A stretch of DNA of 64,000 bases from Musa acuminata AAA Group (GCF_036884655.1 NC_088355.1:40413501-40477500), one strand, 5' to 3'. Numbered from the stretch's first letter, positions 36,983-55,431 are shown. Program-made: numbers and translations. Notes: generated by a model not told the origin, from the letters alone.

Positions 36983-37490
36983 CTTCGCATCATTGATACC
37001 TTCAGCGCACTCAACAGCATTATCATGAGTGTCAAAAGTAACAAATCCAAAAGCTTTCCTGTTTTACATATTACGAGCAAGCTCTACTTTCTCCGTTTTG
37101 CCATATTTCTTCGAGTAATCCTTCACACGGTCGTCATTCCATACAGCAGGCAACCCATCAATAAATTAACATGACATGATTTCATCATTTGGCTCAATAA
37201 AAGAATCTGCAAAGGAAATCATAGCAATGCTATCAACTCCAAATACTATATCTGTAAGCATCCATTGTTTCAGAGCTTGATGACAACTCCAGAAATGCAA
37301 AACCACAGTTCATTCTTGGTATCTTCAACCAAGGTCAAATCTTTCATATTTTTAACTCCATAGCTTTTTAGTTTTCCTAAAATTTCCTTTGCCCATGACC
37401 TACAGATATTACCCACAAAGTGTGTGTCACTGTCTTCACTTGGAGCAACACGTGCTTACCTCTCACCACTGGATTCTTGAGCTCTAAGCT
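36983..37490 (-). pseudogene. RRM-protein (plant hnRNP Q/R-like) retro-pseudogene fragment
   Basis: Read on the minus strand, the segment gives ELKNPVVRGK, SEDSD + HFVGNICRSWAKEILGKL, KNMKDLTLVEDTKNE, GFAFLELSSSSETMDAY, FADSFIEPNDEIM, FIDGLPAVWNDDRVKDYSKK, YGKTEKVELARNM, a stop and then FGFVTFDTHDNAVECAEGI. These are consecutive parts of two RNA-recognition motifs and the linker of a plant hnRNP Q/R-type protein. The pieces follow one another without introns but with frameshifts and stop codons (for example after ELARNM and EIMS). This suggests a fragment of a processed copy. It sits in the spacer between the two duplicated TBL segments. Confidence 0.83.
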
Positions 37491-39254
37491 AGCATGAAAA
37501 AAAAGTAAAGCAATTTTATCATTATTAATATCAATTCTCCAAATCACATCATATAGTTTCCAAATCATTCTTATCCTTTTTATAATTAGACTTCTTGAAT
37601 CATATAACATAATCGGGTGATGATTCAGATAAAAACTCTTTAGTGCTTGCTTGTATTATATCATCATCTTATGAAGCTATAGTTTTCTTATGACAACACT
37701 TTAATCCTAGTGTCCCCACATGAGTAGTTATGAGATCAACTACTTCCATCATATAGACGAATATACAGCACACCAGTCTGTTCGGCTATCTCGATGTCCC
37801 TCTCGAGTAACTTATGACTAGGATTATTTAGAATATGTATTTAAAGGTGAATTGGTCTTATTATCGTGATCTTATCACGATCCGATTCCTATTGCATAGA
37901 TCCATGGAGACCATAATATATTTATGCATCAAGTAATATAAAGTAAAAAATATATCATAATAATACTAAGTAAAAAGAGTGTATGTCATATCACACATGT
38001 CATCACTCACGTGATTGGCTTGTAGAGCATTTATGACTAGCAACTCTCATAGAGGTTCCATTCGATGATCCGTCGATATCTCATCTGGCCTTACCTCCTC
38101 TTGCCTGATGCAATTGGGTCTTGATGACCCTTTTTGTTTCTTATTAGCTCTTGTTTTATAGCCTCTCTTTCGGGATGATATTTGCTTTTATAACTTATTT
38201 TGTCTAATTTAATGAAAACCTCTTTGGAATGTACCGTTCGCCCTTCGAATGATTCTTGAGCGAGCTCGGGAATGTTTGAAATCCTTTTCCCTTGCTTTGC
38301 ATTACCACTTCGTGGGGCGGGAGATCCTAAGCCTCGGGTATCATTGGAGCATCCCCTAGAGAGTCATCAAGTGTTTGGCTCCAACTCTCTCGTAAGCGGG
38401 GAAAGCTAGGCACTAGCTTAAAGGGGTCAAGGGGCGAATTGCTAGGGGTGTAGCAGGAGTGCGGAGCCATGGATGCTCGACCCCCTGACGCCGAAGCCTA
38501 AGAGATGCTTCTAACAAGGCAAGCATGGGGCTCATCTCCGCCCCTTGGGAAAAGGAGGAGGGGCCCTCCTTGTCTTATGCGTTCATAAAAAAAGAGGTAG
38601 AAGGGTGTGTCTATAATGTTTGACCCTCCTTCTAGCGTTAAAATAATGGTGTCATGAGTACTATCGATTGACGAGTCAGCACGGTTGGTCCATTGCTGAA
38701 GGTGCATGCTCACCCAAGTGCCTCTTCTTGGCTAACGCGATTGACTTGGTGAGGTGAGACCACGTGGGTGGTTCGGTTGGAAGTCATTTTGTTAGTATGG
38801 ACTCAATTCGAGATGGCCGAGTAGGTGGTCTAGGATCTTCTTGGTTGTAAGGTTCCTCCCCAGGGATGGGTCATCTGGGTGTCCTCGGGTGAAGGGTTAT
38901 CCAGTGGTTATTTGGCTATGTCCTGACAGCGGAGTCACCTCCTATCCATCGACAATCCTACATGATAGGTTAGCGTTGGGGGTTGCTCAATGCCACCCCT
39001 CCGATACTTAAGTCAATGAAGGGGAGAAGACAACAGTGTAAGCTGTATAAATAGATGAGTGTGTAGAGTGTCCCCCCTCCATGTGAATTGGCGTATTCCT
39101 TTTTATACTTGATCTATAGGACTTCTTATTGAGTGGTCTGAGATAAAATTAGGTAAATCGTCTGACCATTCTCTGATCTTGATAAGATAGGATGGCCATC
39201 GAGATACCCTGTAGTACCATTTTAGTGTCGTCCTCGAATGAGCTGGCGTGGAAA
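37491..39254. other. Degenerate repeat-like DNA between the duplicated segments
   Basis: No gene. The stretch 38000-39100 has LTR-like composition (moderate GC, many short direct words, tRNA-poor). I find no matching second LTR, primer-binding site or polyprotein, so I leave it unclassified. Confidence 0.4.
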
Positions 39255-39975
39255 AAGTCATCCCTATCAAATGGTCATTAGGAGACACTCTTAAATATTC
39301 TGATGCTATCGAGGAAAGGCATGCTATTGCTCCAATAGTTTAAGTTTGCAAGTAAATGAGAGAGTGACTACTGTTCATCACACAAAGATGTTCTTATGTG
39401 AAAATTATTTATTAGATCAGCTTTTGCATTTATGCTTTTTTATCAATAATGTGAGAAATATCTTCTTTCTGACCCACACCAAAGCATCGTCTTCATAACT
39501 AATAATGTTTAGTAAGTCAAATTCTTCTAGTCTCATCTATATCGTGATTCGTAATCTTGCCTACAATATAGAGATGTCACCGGTAATCTAAGAACATAAT
39601 ATGCTTAGTCGAGTCCCTCGAGAGTATATCATCAAATCAGACTCATTTTGTAACAATGGTATTGAGTTAACCGAACATCATTGTTGGTCGAGTCCCTCGA
39701 GACCATGATGGTTCAGAGGTCGAACATGACAGAAATCACAAAAAGTTGTGATCCATAAGAGTTGCTAACCTTTTGAGTATAGAATAATTGGTCAAGTCAT
39801 CAAGGTTATATTCCCGATCTTACTAGGAGTCCACTTAAGACTATAGCAAAAGCCACGGAATAAGAAAAATTACTTGTGCTTCATTGGGATAAGTGTGGAT
39901 AATGATGATCCAAGCAAAAAGCTATTGGAGCCAACAGTGCAGAAACTTGTCTGAAAGGATAGAGGAACAGGATGG
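39255..39975 (+). pseudogene. Second copy of the PDC pseudogene 3' end
   Basis: 39255-39350 repeats the SVGATLQYSDAVKERPAI exon in degraded form (SLGDTLKYSDAIEERHAI, then a stop). Intron sequence with AATGTGAGAAATATCTTC follows. At 39484 the copy jumps to the equivalent of 31327 (AGCATCGTCTTCAT...). After about 320 bp of unrelated sequence (39512-39835), the last PDC exon resumes (ATAGCAAAAGCCACGGAATA, GATGATCCAAGCAAAAAGC). It lacks the hAT-like element found in copy 1. Confidence 0.85.
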
Positions 39976-40482
39976 CCAATATGTTGACATCGACAGATCC
40001 TATGCTGAGGTATCCTTCAAATAAATAATCTGTTCATGTAGGAGCTTAGTGTAAGCATCTAAACAGAAACAATGCATGCAGTATACAAGTGCTAGTGTTA
40101 CCTTTAAACATGCGTTTGTCAGGTTTTCCTATCACTTTCCTGTTGAATGCATGTTAATAACCATGAGGTCTGCTTGTAAACAGAGAAAGATGGATCGGTA
40201 AACGAAACCATTCTTTAACTGAGTTCCACTGAAACTTGTTAGCATGACAAAGGACAATGCTACAATCTGCCTCTACTTGAGGCTTCTCTTTTGATTTTGT
40301 AATTTAAGCAGGGGATCGGTTTTCAGTAATGAAGGCACCATTTCAATCAGGAATACCATATACATCATGTGATCAATGATCAATTCACCATTCGATGATA
40401 GATCAGATAATTCTTGCTAACTGGTTACCAGTTGCATGCTTTGATAGTCTTTGCACAAATCTTGTTGCAGGAATCGGTTCCG

Positions 40483-42726
40483 TCAAAGAAGTGCTGCAAA
40501 CAGGATCTGATTCCAAGTATCGGGAACGCCAGCGAGACACCAGTGGCTGCAGTCCATACCAGGATGATCTCCACTGTAAGCAGACGGATGTGCATCTATT
40601 CTTAGCTGAGAAAGCAAGGTTATATCGAGCAGGTAGACTGGTTTGGACATGGCGCCGAGGACGCTCGTCACTACTCGTTGAGCTGGAACCGGACCACCTG
40701 GGTAAGTCGATCCGTTTACCGGTTGCGTTTGTCTGTAACAGTTCTTTGCGTTCTTATCCCCCCATTCTGCTCCCCTGTTGCCAAAACGAAGGAAGAAGAC
40801 AGTGAGATCAGCTTCATGAAACAGAAGCCACAGGATTCACAGTGCTATCTGTATAACGCAACTTGTAATGGGTGGGGGAGATCCCTTGGAAGAAGACTTT
40901 GGTTGCGGCAGGATTGATGTTGGCATCCACCCATTTGGCCCACGTAGTCAGCCCCTTGTTGAAGGCCACCAACCGATCCATGTCCTTCAGAACTTGGTCT
41001 CCATCTCGCACATAGTCCCATCTGCGCCACAAAGTTGCTTCTTGTCATACAGGGTGAGAGGATAGGGGAGGCAAGAAGAGCTTTGGGGGATCTGTGAGCA
41101 GGGCAGGTCTCACACGGTTGCTTTTTCCCGTTGTGTGACCACCAGTGCCATGTGTTGAAGACCAGCATGTCGATGCCCAGCCAGGCCGCACCGGACTGGA
41201 TGGAGTCGAGCCTCAGCACGCGGCCGATGGGTTCCTCCACGATGTCCACCAGGTAGGTGCTGTGGTACAGCATCACCGACACGCCATAGTCCTGCAATAC
41301 TGCATCTGGTTAGCTGTCCTTGCATTCATGTGCCCTGTTGGCTGAAATCCAAGACAAACGACGACTGTGCTCGAAGTAGCAGGTCAGCTATACGCTTCCG
41401 ATAAGTTCGCCATGAAGACCTCTGACGGGTTTCTCCTTTCTCCTTCATTCTTCTCGGGTACATGACGGAAGATCTAGTTTGATGTGCAGTGCTGCTGTTG
41501 GATCTGGAATCTCTGCTGCTCACACATGGTAAAACCTTTGTTGTACATGAGCTTTGGCACCCGGTAATCTTTGTGCCAGATTGCAGAAAGAGGGAAAAGA
41601 AGAAATAAGAGGAATTTGGATGTGTACTTTATCCTTGCTATTGGGTTGACTTCTCTTACAGGACAGACAAGGAGGATAGCATGAGAAAAGTTGGATCAAG
41701 AAGCAGGTTGAGTGGTGGGAGAATAAGCTGTCAAATTTCCCAATCATCCGTTGCCAGAGATAAAGGTTACGTAGGTTGAAATATGCACTAACTACGAAGC
41801 ATGGATGTTACACTCCATGCTGAGGCCAGACGAAGAATACGGTGAAAACACTCGTTCCAGCCTATCAACTCGATGCAATAGTTGCAGGATCTCGAGGAGG
41901 TCTCTCAGTATTAAAACCCAAAGGGCTTATCGTCGCGGTGTTCGGCCATTAGGCCTCGTTACAATGAGCTCAGGGGAGGTCAAATCCAGGGAGAAAATGT
42001 TGTGCAAGTTGTGAATGTGACGTATGAGGTGTTCGACCCCACAAACAAAAAGAACAGACGATTAATATGTTAACAGCGATTGACGAAAGCAGTGGTCATG
42101 ATGGTAGTCCTAGTGAGAAGAAGAGAGGAGAGGAGGACGGCACCGTGAATGTTATAGTGGAGAGCGTGTCGTTCTTTTTGTAGGTCGTCTTGGCGTCGGG
42201 GACGGCGGCGTGAAGCATGCAGACGAGTGACTGCCACTGGTTGACGCTGATGGAATCGCCCACGAACATAATCTTCTTGCCTTTCCACCTCCTCAGGAGA
42301 TCCAAACCGTTGAACCTTCACAAGAGCATGCATTAAATGCAAGTGGCTGAACGAAAGAGAGGAAGAAGAAGAAGCTGTGGTGGTGGCGGTGACAGCAACC
42401 AACCTTGGGAGCTCACAAGAATCAGGCTTCCACCGGTACTTGAGATACGACTTGTCGGGCCGGCCGTAGCGCTGGCAGTCGAACTCCGGATCGAGGAAGG
42501 GGCAGGTGGAGGAGTCGTAGAGCGGGTAGGACTGGTCGTAGACCCAGCTGCCTCGGAACATGTTACAGCTGATGCCGCTCGATCCCTCCCTCGTCCCCGG
42601 CGACGTGACATCGCCAAGATGATGCGTGTAACGGAAGCTCTCGGTCGCCGTTCCATTCAAGGAGGCGATCAGCGCCGACAGCAGCGCGCAGTGAAGCACG
42701 AAACTCCATTGAGCTCTCGATCTCAT
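40483..42726 (-). CDS. Trichome birefringence-like O-acetyltransferase, copy 2 (TBL38/39-like)
   Basis: Tandem paralogue of the gene at 32230-34608, with identical exon lengths: 42404-42726 (323), 42144-42315 (172), 41116-41291 (176), 40863-41021 (159) and 40483-40732 (250). These total 359 residues and an intact frame. GDS lies in [16 protein letters not shown] and DxxH in [11 protein letters not shown]. Differences from copy 1 are mostly conservative: MRSRAQ for MGSRAQ, EEPIGR for EEHIGR, NGKKQP for KGSSQP, and THYK for THSK, where copy 2 keeps the family tyrosine. Open frames in both copies argue for selection or recent origin. The same short segment after SPTHY is absent here, so that feature predates the duplication. 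A TATA word lies near 42799-42811. Confidence 0.92.
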
Positions 42727-43404
42727 GACAAAGGAAGGAAGGAAGAAGGAAGTGATGGAGAGAGGGAGAGGCTTCAACATCTATTTATGTAGCGTGAAGA
42801 ATAAATATATAGTAAATCCATGCAGCGAGAAGTTTAAGGAGAGAAAGGGGTCGGACAGATGGGGTGGGCTGAGGCTGAGGCTCGGAATGGTCGGCAGCGA
42901 ATGGCACGCACCTATCGGATGTATAAAGCGCAAGTATATGATTTTGTTAGCTGTTTTTTTCTATTTTTGACTCGAAAAGAAAACTATTATAGCTTAAATT
43001 ACACAAGAACAAAATCCACCCTTAGCATCATAACGAATCAATGATAAAAAGATAAGGGAGTCATTCTCCTCTCAAAAATAAGTTTTAGTATTTTTAGTAT
43101 GGTTGGCCAGCTAATCGATCATATAATTAGTTTTCATAGAATATGTTTCCAATGATTTCAACAAAAATTAACTGCCATGCATGATATTGAGTAACGGACA
43201 AGGAACAACGCATTTCTTATCTTTCATAGAAATAATAGCCGTCAAGTTAGATTCAATTTAGATCATTCTTATGCCATCATAAACATAAGCTCTCTAGCAT
43301 TCTTACACGTTTAATTAAAAATAATCTCATATGTCTTCGTGAACCTGCATTATTTCTAATAATAAAACCAATATCTCACTTGTAATAAGATAATTTGGCC
43401 TGTT

Positions 43405-43835
43405 AGTTAATTACACATTAGCCTTATAGTTAGTTACATTAATATTTATATAGTTATTAAAGTAAAATATTTTAAGTCCACTTATATTAACGTTATCGAT
43501 TTTACCAATAAAAATATAAAAATAAAAAATAAAAAAATTAATATTTCAATTAATAGTAATAGACGATGATACCACTGGAGGCTGCTTTGCATTTGTATTG
43601 ATATCGATATAGTTGTCGAATGACATCACTTTGTATTTGTATCGACGTCGTCATCCGTCATCACTAATTGAAATATTTAAAATTTTTAATTTTTAATTTT
43701 TATACTTTTAAATCGATAATATTAAGTAAACGAATCTAGATGATTCATTTTTATAATTACAGAAATACTAATATATTTTTTTAAATATAAAAAATTAAAA
43801 AAAATTAATTAAAGAGATAATATGTAATTAACGCT
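43405..43835. mobile_element. Long foldback (MITE-like) element
   Basis: The two halves are inverted copies over about 170 bp each, around a loop of about 70 bp (43565-43650). Outer ends GTTAATTACACATTA (43406-43420) and TAATATGTAATTAAC (43819-43833) pair. Inner pairs include TATCGATTTTA with TAAATCGATA and ATATTTCAATTA with TAATTGAAATAT. Pairing is imperfect, so the element is old. AT-rich, no coding capacity. No certain target duplication. Confidence 0.78.
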
Positions 43836-43867
43836 GCTCCCATCTCACACTTGAATTTACGTACAGA

Positions 43868-44174
43868 GAAAGCTGGTGCTACGACCAGACCTGGCCAATT
43901 ACCAGCGAGACCTTCCTGCAAAGGTTTCCCAGATCCATGGTGTCTCTTGTGGAGAGAACCATCAAGAAGATGGCTACTCCTTTGACGTATCTAAACATCA
44001 CAAGGCTGTCGGAGTACCGGAGAGATGCGCACACGGCCATCCACACTTCAATGCATGCGAAGCTGCGAGCCTGCAAGATACGCTGACTGCAGCCAATGGT
44101 GTCTACCTGGGTTGCCTGATACATGGAATGTGCTTCTGCTTGCCTCTCTTGGAACTCCCTCCATTACTGCGTGA
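43868..44174 (+). pseudogene. Truncated TBL fragment (C-terminal third, different subgroup)
   Basis: Plus-strand reading gives ESWCYDQTWPITSETFLQRF, then [20 protein letters not shown] and [20 protein letters not shown]. After a one-base frameshift near 44073 it gives [17 protein letters not shown] and a stop at 44172-44174. This is the C-terminal part of a TBL protein of the xylan-acetyltransferase-like type, not the TBL38 type next door. The catalytic DxxH has become DCSQ, the 5' two thirds are missing and the upstream DNA is a foldback element. I call it a dead fragment. Confidence 0.82.
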
Positions 44175-44378
44175 GTCCTCCTGCTCTGTTCTTACACAGA
44201 AGACATGCATGCTATACATGCCCCTACTGATCTCTTCTTACACACAAAATTTCAGTGAGGGTAGACGCAATATGTAAGATCACATAGATAGATCATTGTA
44301 TTAGGCAAACTAGACCATCAATTTCACTAGATTTACAATGTCACAATTGCCTTGAGCAAATTGTCAGCTTTGTCGTGT

Positions 44379-46580
44379 TCAATAAGGCAAACTCTTGGAG
44401 CTGGAAGAGCCAGCCAAGCTCTTGAAGCAAGAAAAATCCTCTGAAGCATGAGCTCTCCTTGTAATGACTTGCATGTTCCTATCGAGGCTCTGCTTTACCA
44501 TCTTCTTCACAGCCCTTCTGCACTCCCGGATATGCTGCTTACCAGCTGAGCTGCTCGGAAGCGAAATCTGGTCTGCTTGAGGCCCAGAATGCCCTCCGGT
44601 CCTTGCACGCCCCTCATCTTTGAACCACTGCAGTATCTTCAGTGCCCTCTTCTGCGCAATGGGACTCCCTAACAATGCCACTTCAAGGACTAATGGCACT
44701 ATCCCCAGCTCTGTCATCTTCTGCCTCTGGGTCCTGCTCCGGTGAGCAAGAACCATCAGTAGGTAGGCGGCGAGCTCTTGACATTTGGGCTCATCCTCCC
44801 ACGCCATGCTCTCCATCAGCGCTTCCGGGACCATCGAGTCCTCCTCTATGGCTCTCTTTCCTGTTTCACTCAGCATCAAGTTGCCCAGAGTTGCCAGAGC
44901 TCCCTCTGAGGCCTTCCTGTTCTGGATCAACTTTAGGAGAATATGCACCGCGCCGCTGGAAACGATGGCTCTAACGTTGTCGAGCTTTGTGGATAGGTTA
45001 TACAAGGTAGCTAAGCATGTCAACTTCGTCTCGTCGGTTGTTTCGGTGGCGGTGGAGATTTTGATCAGGAAAGGTAGCATGCGGATGGGGTTAACTGGGG
45101 ACTGGGTTTTTGCCAGGAAGGAGAGGGATAGGAGTAGGGGAGCCAAACGCTGGTTCCTTGGGACGTCCTCGGTGTTCGTGACCTGCTGCAGTTTGACGAG
45201 GAGACCTGCCTCCACAATGAGTGCCTTGTTCCTGGAACAAGCAAAAGTTTGACTGAGATCAGCAAAGTAGATGTGACTGAACACTGTAGAGGTTATGAGC
45301 AGTCAAAATGACAAAAATATATAGAAAATCTTCCGCGAGATCCAACAGATCTTTTGATGGTCAATGAAATAGTTGGGTGACATGCACAAAGGGATCCAGG
45401 TCAACGTTGAAATAGAAGGGAAGACGAGGAGGAAGGAACCCTGTTCGGTTGACAATTGCGAGTCAAACTTAGCAAAGACATCTAAGACAATGGAAATCTG
45501 CCGACTCTGCCGTGTCGTGTCACTCGGTCAATCTTGCTTCTTGCTACATTACATCGACATATCTAAATTTTTAGTGTAGATCCTTATATAATAGAGGGTT
45601 GGCAGCTCCCCATCGGCTTAAAGAATCTTCGATCCATTATCTTTAGATCTGCGCTTAAAAGATAATTGCTACTGTGACTAATGCAAAGAGGATATGTGAG
45701 TGGACATCATAGTCGAGCAATACAAGCAACTCTGGAATATGTTTGATATCCTATTGGAGGTAAAGGAAGATCAACAAGAAGAATTAGAAGGCTGGGCATG
45801 ATAAGATGCTAGAACTTAATCTTCTCAAGCTATCGGATTTCTTCCGATAGGCTTCTGTACTTGCTGTATGATCGTCACGAAAGAAGCTGATGACCATGGA
45901 GGATGAAGGTTTTGATGAGGAAGAACTATCGACGAGGATGACAACAAAACTTGATGGTTGGATCGGTGGAGTTTTAGACAGCTGAAACAACAGCCATAGC
46001 AGACAAGGGAAGTTACGAGTGCTTGGATTGTGCCTCCGTCTTTGATGAACGACAACATAACAATTCCAAGATCACACCAGGAAGACGAAGAGAAGGTGGT
46101 GTGTACTACTCACTTGAAAGAGCCGTGGGCTAGCACGATGAGCGTTTCAACTACAAGCTGCCGGTGTTGGTCGTCCTGCAACTCCACGAGCATGGACACG
46201 AGAGGCGGGATGACACCGAGCGCGGCCAGCAACCGCTTCCTACCGGGATCGCCGGCCGCCAACTTCTTGATCTCAGCAACCGCTGCCACCTTGATCTCCT
46301 CGCGCTCACCAAAGTGCAGCTGCTTCACTGCCTTTTGCATCGCCGCCACCTCCACCATCCCATCCTCAGCCGCTGCTGCCGGCAAACCTGCGCTCTCCGC
46401 CATCACTGGACTCAGAACCGCAGGAACAGGAGCAGCAGGGGACTTCTCTGAATTGGTTGTTAAAGAGGAGCAGGGGGAGGAGGCAAGGAAGTCAAAGATG
46501 CGAGCCGCGACACGAAGCGGCACAAACTTGCTCTTCTTCTTCTCGTTGTCGTCGTTGAAGGAACGAACAGAATCCAACAT
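44379..46580 (-). CDS. Armadillo (ARM) repeat protein
   Basis: Two exons, 46114-46580 and 44379-45231, joined at GSFK|NKALIVEAG in consistent phase, give 439 residues. ARM repeats form a superhelix that binds partner proteins. Visible repeats include AAVAEIKKLAAGDPGRKRLL with ALGVIPPLVSMLVEL, then LTCLATLYNLSTKLDNVRAI and SEGALATLGNLMLSETGKRA, then CQELAAYLLMVLAHRSRTQR and ELGIVPLVLEVALLGSPIAQ. The layout resembles plant ARM proteins related to U-box E3 ligases, but no U-box is present before the repeats. The basic, serine-rich tail (RECRRAVKKMVKQSL, ending SSSSKSLPY) follows the repeats. The start at 46580 (MLDSVRSF) is the first ATG after an in-frame stop. Specific function not recognised. 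Confidence 0.88.
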
Positions 46581-52602
<6,022 letters not shown>

Positions 52603-55320
52603 GATGTAAGAAGTTTCGATGCGTAACATCTCTCGGATGTTTGAGGCTAAATCTTTGGAAAATCTTCCCAAATATGCAGTTCCAACGCTTATGGAGAAAT
52701 TATGATTCGAGATCGCCTAGTATGTGGTTGTAGTGAAGTAGTTTGACATTTGTGTTTCCAACTTTGAATAACAGTGGTTGTGTACTGCAAGAGCTTGATC
52801 TAACTCTTTTAAGTGTTTGGCTAGCTTTTGTCGTTGCAGAGTACAACACATCAATGAATGCTTATTATGGAGGTTGAATTACAAATTAAAGCACTTGAGA
52901 TGAGTTAGCATAGGAATAAAATGTGGAAGATTCAGTCAGGGAACAGAACTTGCGAAGCTTGAATCTACTCAGTGAACATGTTCTAGATGACGGATCACTA
53001 TAAGCTAATTTAGATGCTGATTTGAATGACCATGATGGTCGATGATAGACATCATTAAAGACTTGAAGCGATCGACGACTCCTCTCTTCTCATGATGATC
53101 TGAATGACTTGGATCTTTCTACTCGGGGACTAGCAGAGAGGAGTGGCAGTGAAGTGAGAGCCAAATCCATGTTCACCAACACTAGCAGCCACCGTCATCG
53201 TTCATTGTTGTCGTCCTTACTGAACATGAGATTCTCTGCTTCTTGCACTGTGCTCGTCTTCATGCCCACGAGGAGGACGTTCTTGGGAGATGGGTAGATG
53301 AATTTGATGGAATTGGGTCTCTGGTGCCACCGGACAATGGATAATAGTTGGCGTAGAATTGACCCACGGAATCAACATTGTTTGCATCTCTCCTTTCTTT
53401 AACCATGTCGGTGTTTGTGGAACAGGTGTGGAGTCACGGCAGCACGGCCATGACCTCTGATCTCGAAACCTTTTCCCGGAGAGAAAGATTCGTAGATAGC
53501 TACTGGCACGGACGTTGACGCAAGCAATGACAGCGAACGGATCAAAGAGAAGAAGACGAAAACCGAACTTGCCTGCCCTCCATAAGCTTTCACTGGTAGT
53601 GTGTACCAACAAACGAGGTAAAAGAGGGACTTCATTCGACCTGAAGACCATCAAATCCGAGTCCTTCACAGGTCACGCACCAATGTGGTCATCTCGTCCC
53701 CCTCGAAAAAGAGGCCCAAAAGCTTGCTCAAAGAGTTAATTTGGATGTACCAAAGGCGAAAGGAGGCTCAGAGGAACACGTCAAACTGTAAACAATGCTT
53801 TAGCCATGTGATCTGCAGGCCAAGTACATCAGCTTTAGACTGGCAGTAATCACTTGCTTGGCGCTTTATGTGTGGTCGCCATGGATGTTGGGAGCTCCAA
53901 AAGCTTGGAAGTTATTGCCCACTTAATTCTTTGTCATAGAAGACATTGAAACACCACCGATCTGCACCTGCTTAGCAAATCTGAAGCCCCCATGCGGATG
54001 CAGAACACAATGGAGTGTGTTAGCGGTAAAACAATGACGAATCGAGCTTGCCAACACCAACTCCCGCCCACCGCCGATGGAGCTTTGAGCTCAGCGCAGT
54101 GAACCTTCCCCAGAAGATACGATGCTCTTTGCTAACAAACAGGGATGCTGTCCTCGTAAGCAGCATCATTCGACTGGCCGCCCTGTGCTGCTGCTGCTGC
54201 TGCCGCTAAAACCCTCGTATAATAAACACCGACGCCACGCCAAACCTCTCTCTGCCTCCCTTTCATCATTCATCCATGTCAGGGAATCTACAGCAAGCTT
54301 TCAGTTCATTGCGTCCCTCCAACTCAGAGGTGTCGAGGACCACTTGCGGCTCCCAGATGAGCTCCAGGCTTCAAATCTTTTCCTCCTCCTCCTTTCTAGG
54401 CTCCCACATCTCGCTGGTTAGATCAAGTGGGAGCTCCACAGACATGTCTCTTGCAAACGCACGAGCTTATGCGTGTGATTAGAGTATTAAAAGGCCGGCA
54501 CGGTTGACCAGGTCAACGGGACGAACGCCCAAACCTGTGTGCGGAGGGAGGAGATACCGCCATCGGCGTCGCTTGTGCAGAGCACATACCAAACCATGAG
54601 CGAGTTCAGTGGATGACATCCACTGCCAATGCACGCACATTAATGCCTGTAGTACTCGAGACTGTTATATTCAAAGAGCAGAGGTTTGTCTCGATCGAGT
54701 CACCGATGAGGGAAGCATCGATCTGCCGTAGAAGATATAGTATGAAGCCCAAGAAAGACTGGTAGAATTTATGCAAGCAGGTTGGTTGACTCGACTTGAC
54801 CTCAGAAATATGTATTGCAAGTGCTTAATTAGGCACATAATTAGACTTGTTTGATTTCCTATCGTCATTTCTAATGCACTAATATTAGAAAATATTTACC
54901 TATAAAACAAATAGATTCTACAAAATATTTTCTCTTCTTTATGATGATTGATTGCTTGGTATTTGATTATTCAGTTTATTTATATTTAATATATCTTTAA
55001 TGATTGCTTGTCCACCTGTAAGCCTTGTCATGGAACAAATTAGGAGTATGGTGAAATAAATGACCATTAAGGATAGATAAAGGAAGAGTGAATTGGTTTA
55101 AGGTTGAGAAAACAGAACAAATTCTCTATTGATTCTTCCACTGGGAGCTAATTAATTATCCTTCTCTTAGTACATGTACCTAATCCTTGCCTTAAGATCA
55201 AGACAATATTCCCCTACCAAATATTAATTTATTGAGAATTTCTATTGTTAGGAGCATATCTTTTATAGCATCTTAATATTGAATATTATGCATTAGACAA
55301 CATATTATCAAGTATTTTAC
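52603..55320. other. Intergenic downstream of KARI, no gene called
   Basis: Open stretches at 53217-53669 (minus) and 54122-54482 (plus) have no recognisable domain and no supporting exon structure. I looked for common plant microRNA sequences here and saw none. Confidence 0.5.
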
Positions 55321-55329
55321 ATCTATCTA

Positions 55330-55384
55330 TACATACATACATACATACATACATACATACATACATACATACATGCATACATAC

Positions 55385-55431
<47 letters not shown>
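55330..55431. repeat. Compound microsatellite (CATA)n-(TA)n
   Basis: About 14 CATA units with one CATG interruption are followed by about 20 TA units. The region around it (54830-56200) is AT-rich with no gene. Confidence 0.97.

Larger units (their letters stand above)
39255..43395. repeat. Segmental duplication, copy 2 (PDC 3' end + TBL gene)
   Basis: Partner of 30380-35275, same orientation, offset about 8.2-8.9 kb. It is shorter than copy 1 because it lacks the 30556-31326 interval and has smaller deletions in the TBL intron and leader. It has gained about 320 bp of unrelated sequence at 39512-39835. The right edge is abutted by a foldback element (43405). Confidence 0.88.

Noticed and set aside
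53217..53669. Minus-strand 150-codon frame downstream of KARI
   Set aside because: No recognisable domain, biased composition and no exon partners.
54270..54480. Possible microRNA precursor around GGGAGCTCC words
   Set aside because: No match to miR159/319 or other common plant microRNAs was found, and no convincing hairpin arms could be paired by eye.
55330..55431. Regular short repeats considered as a CRISPR array
   Set aside because: It is a simple CATA/TA microsatellite in a plant genome without spacers.
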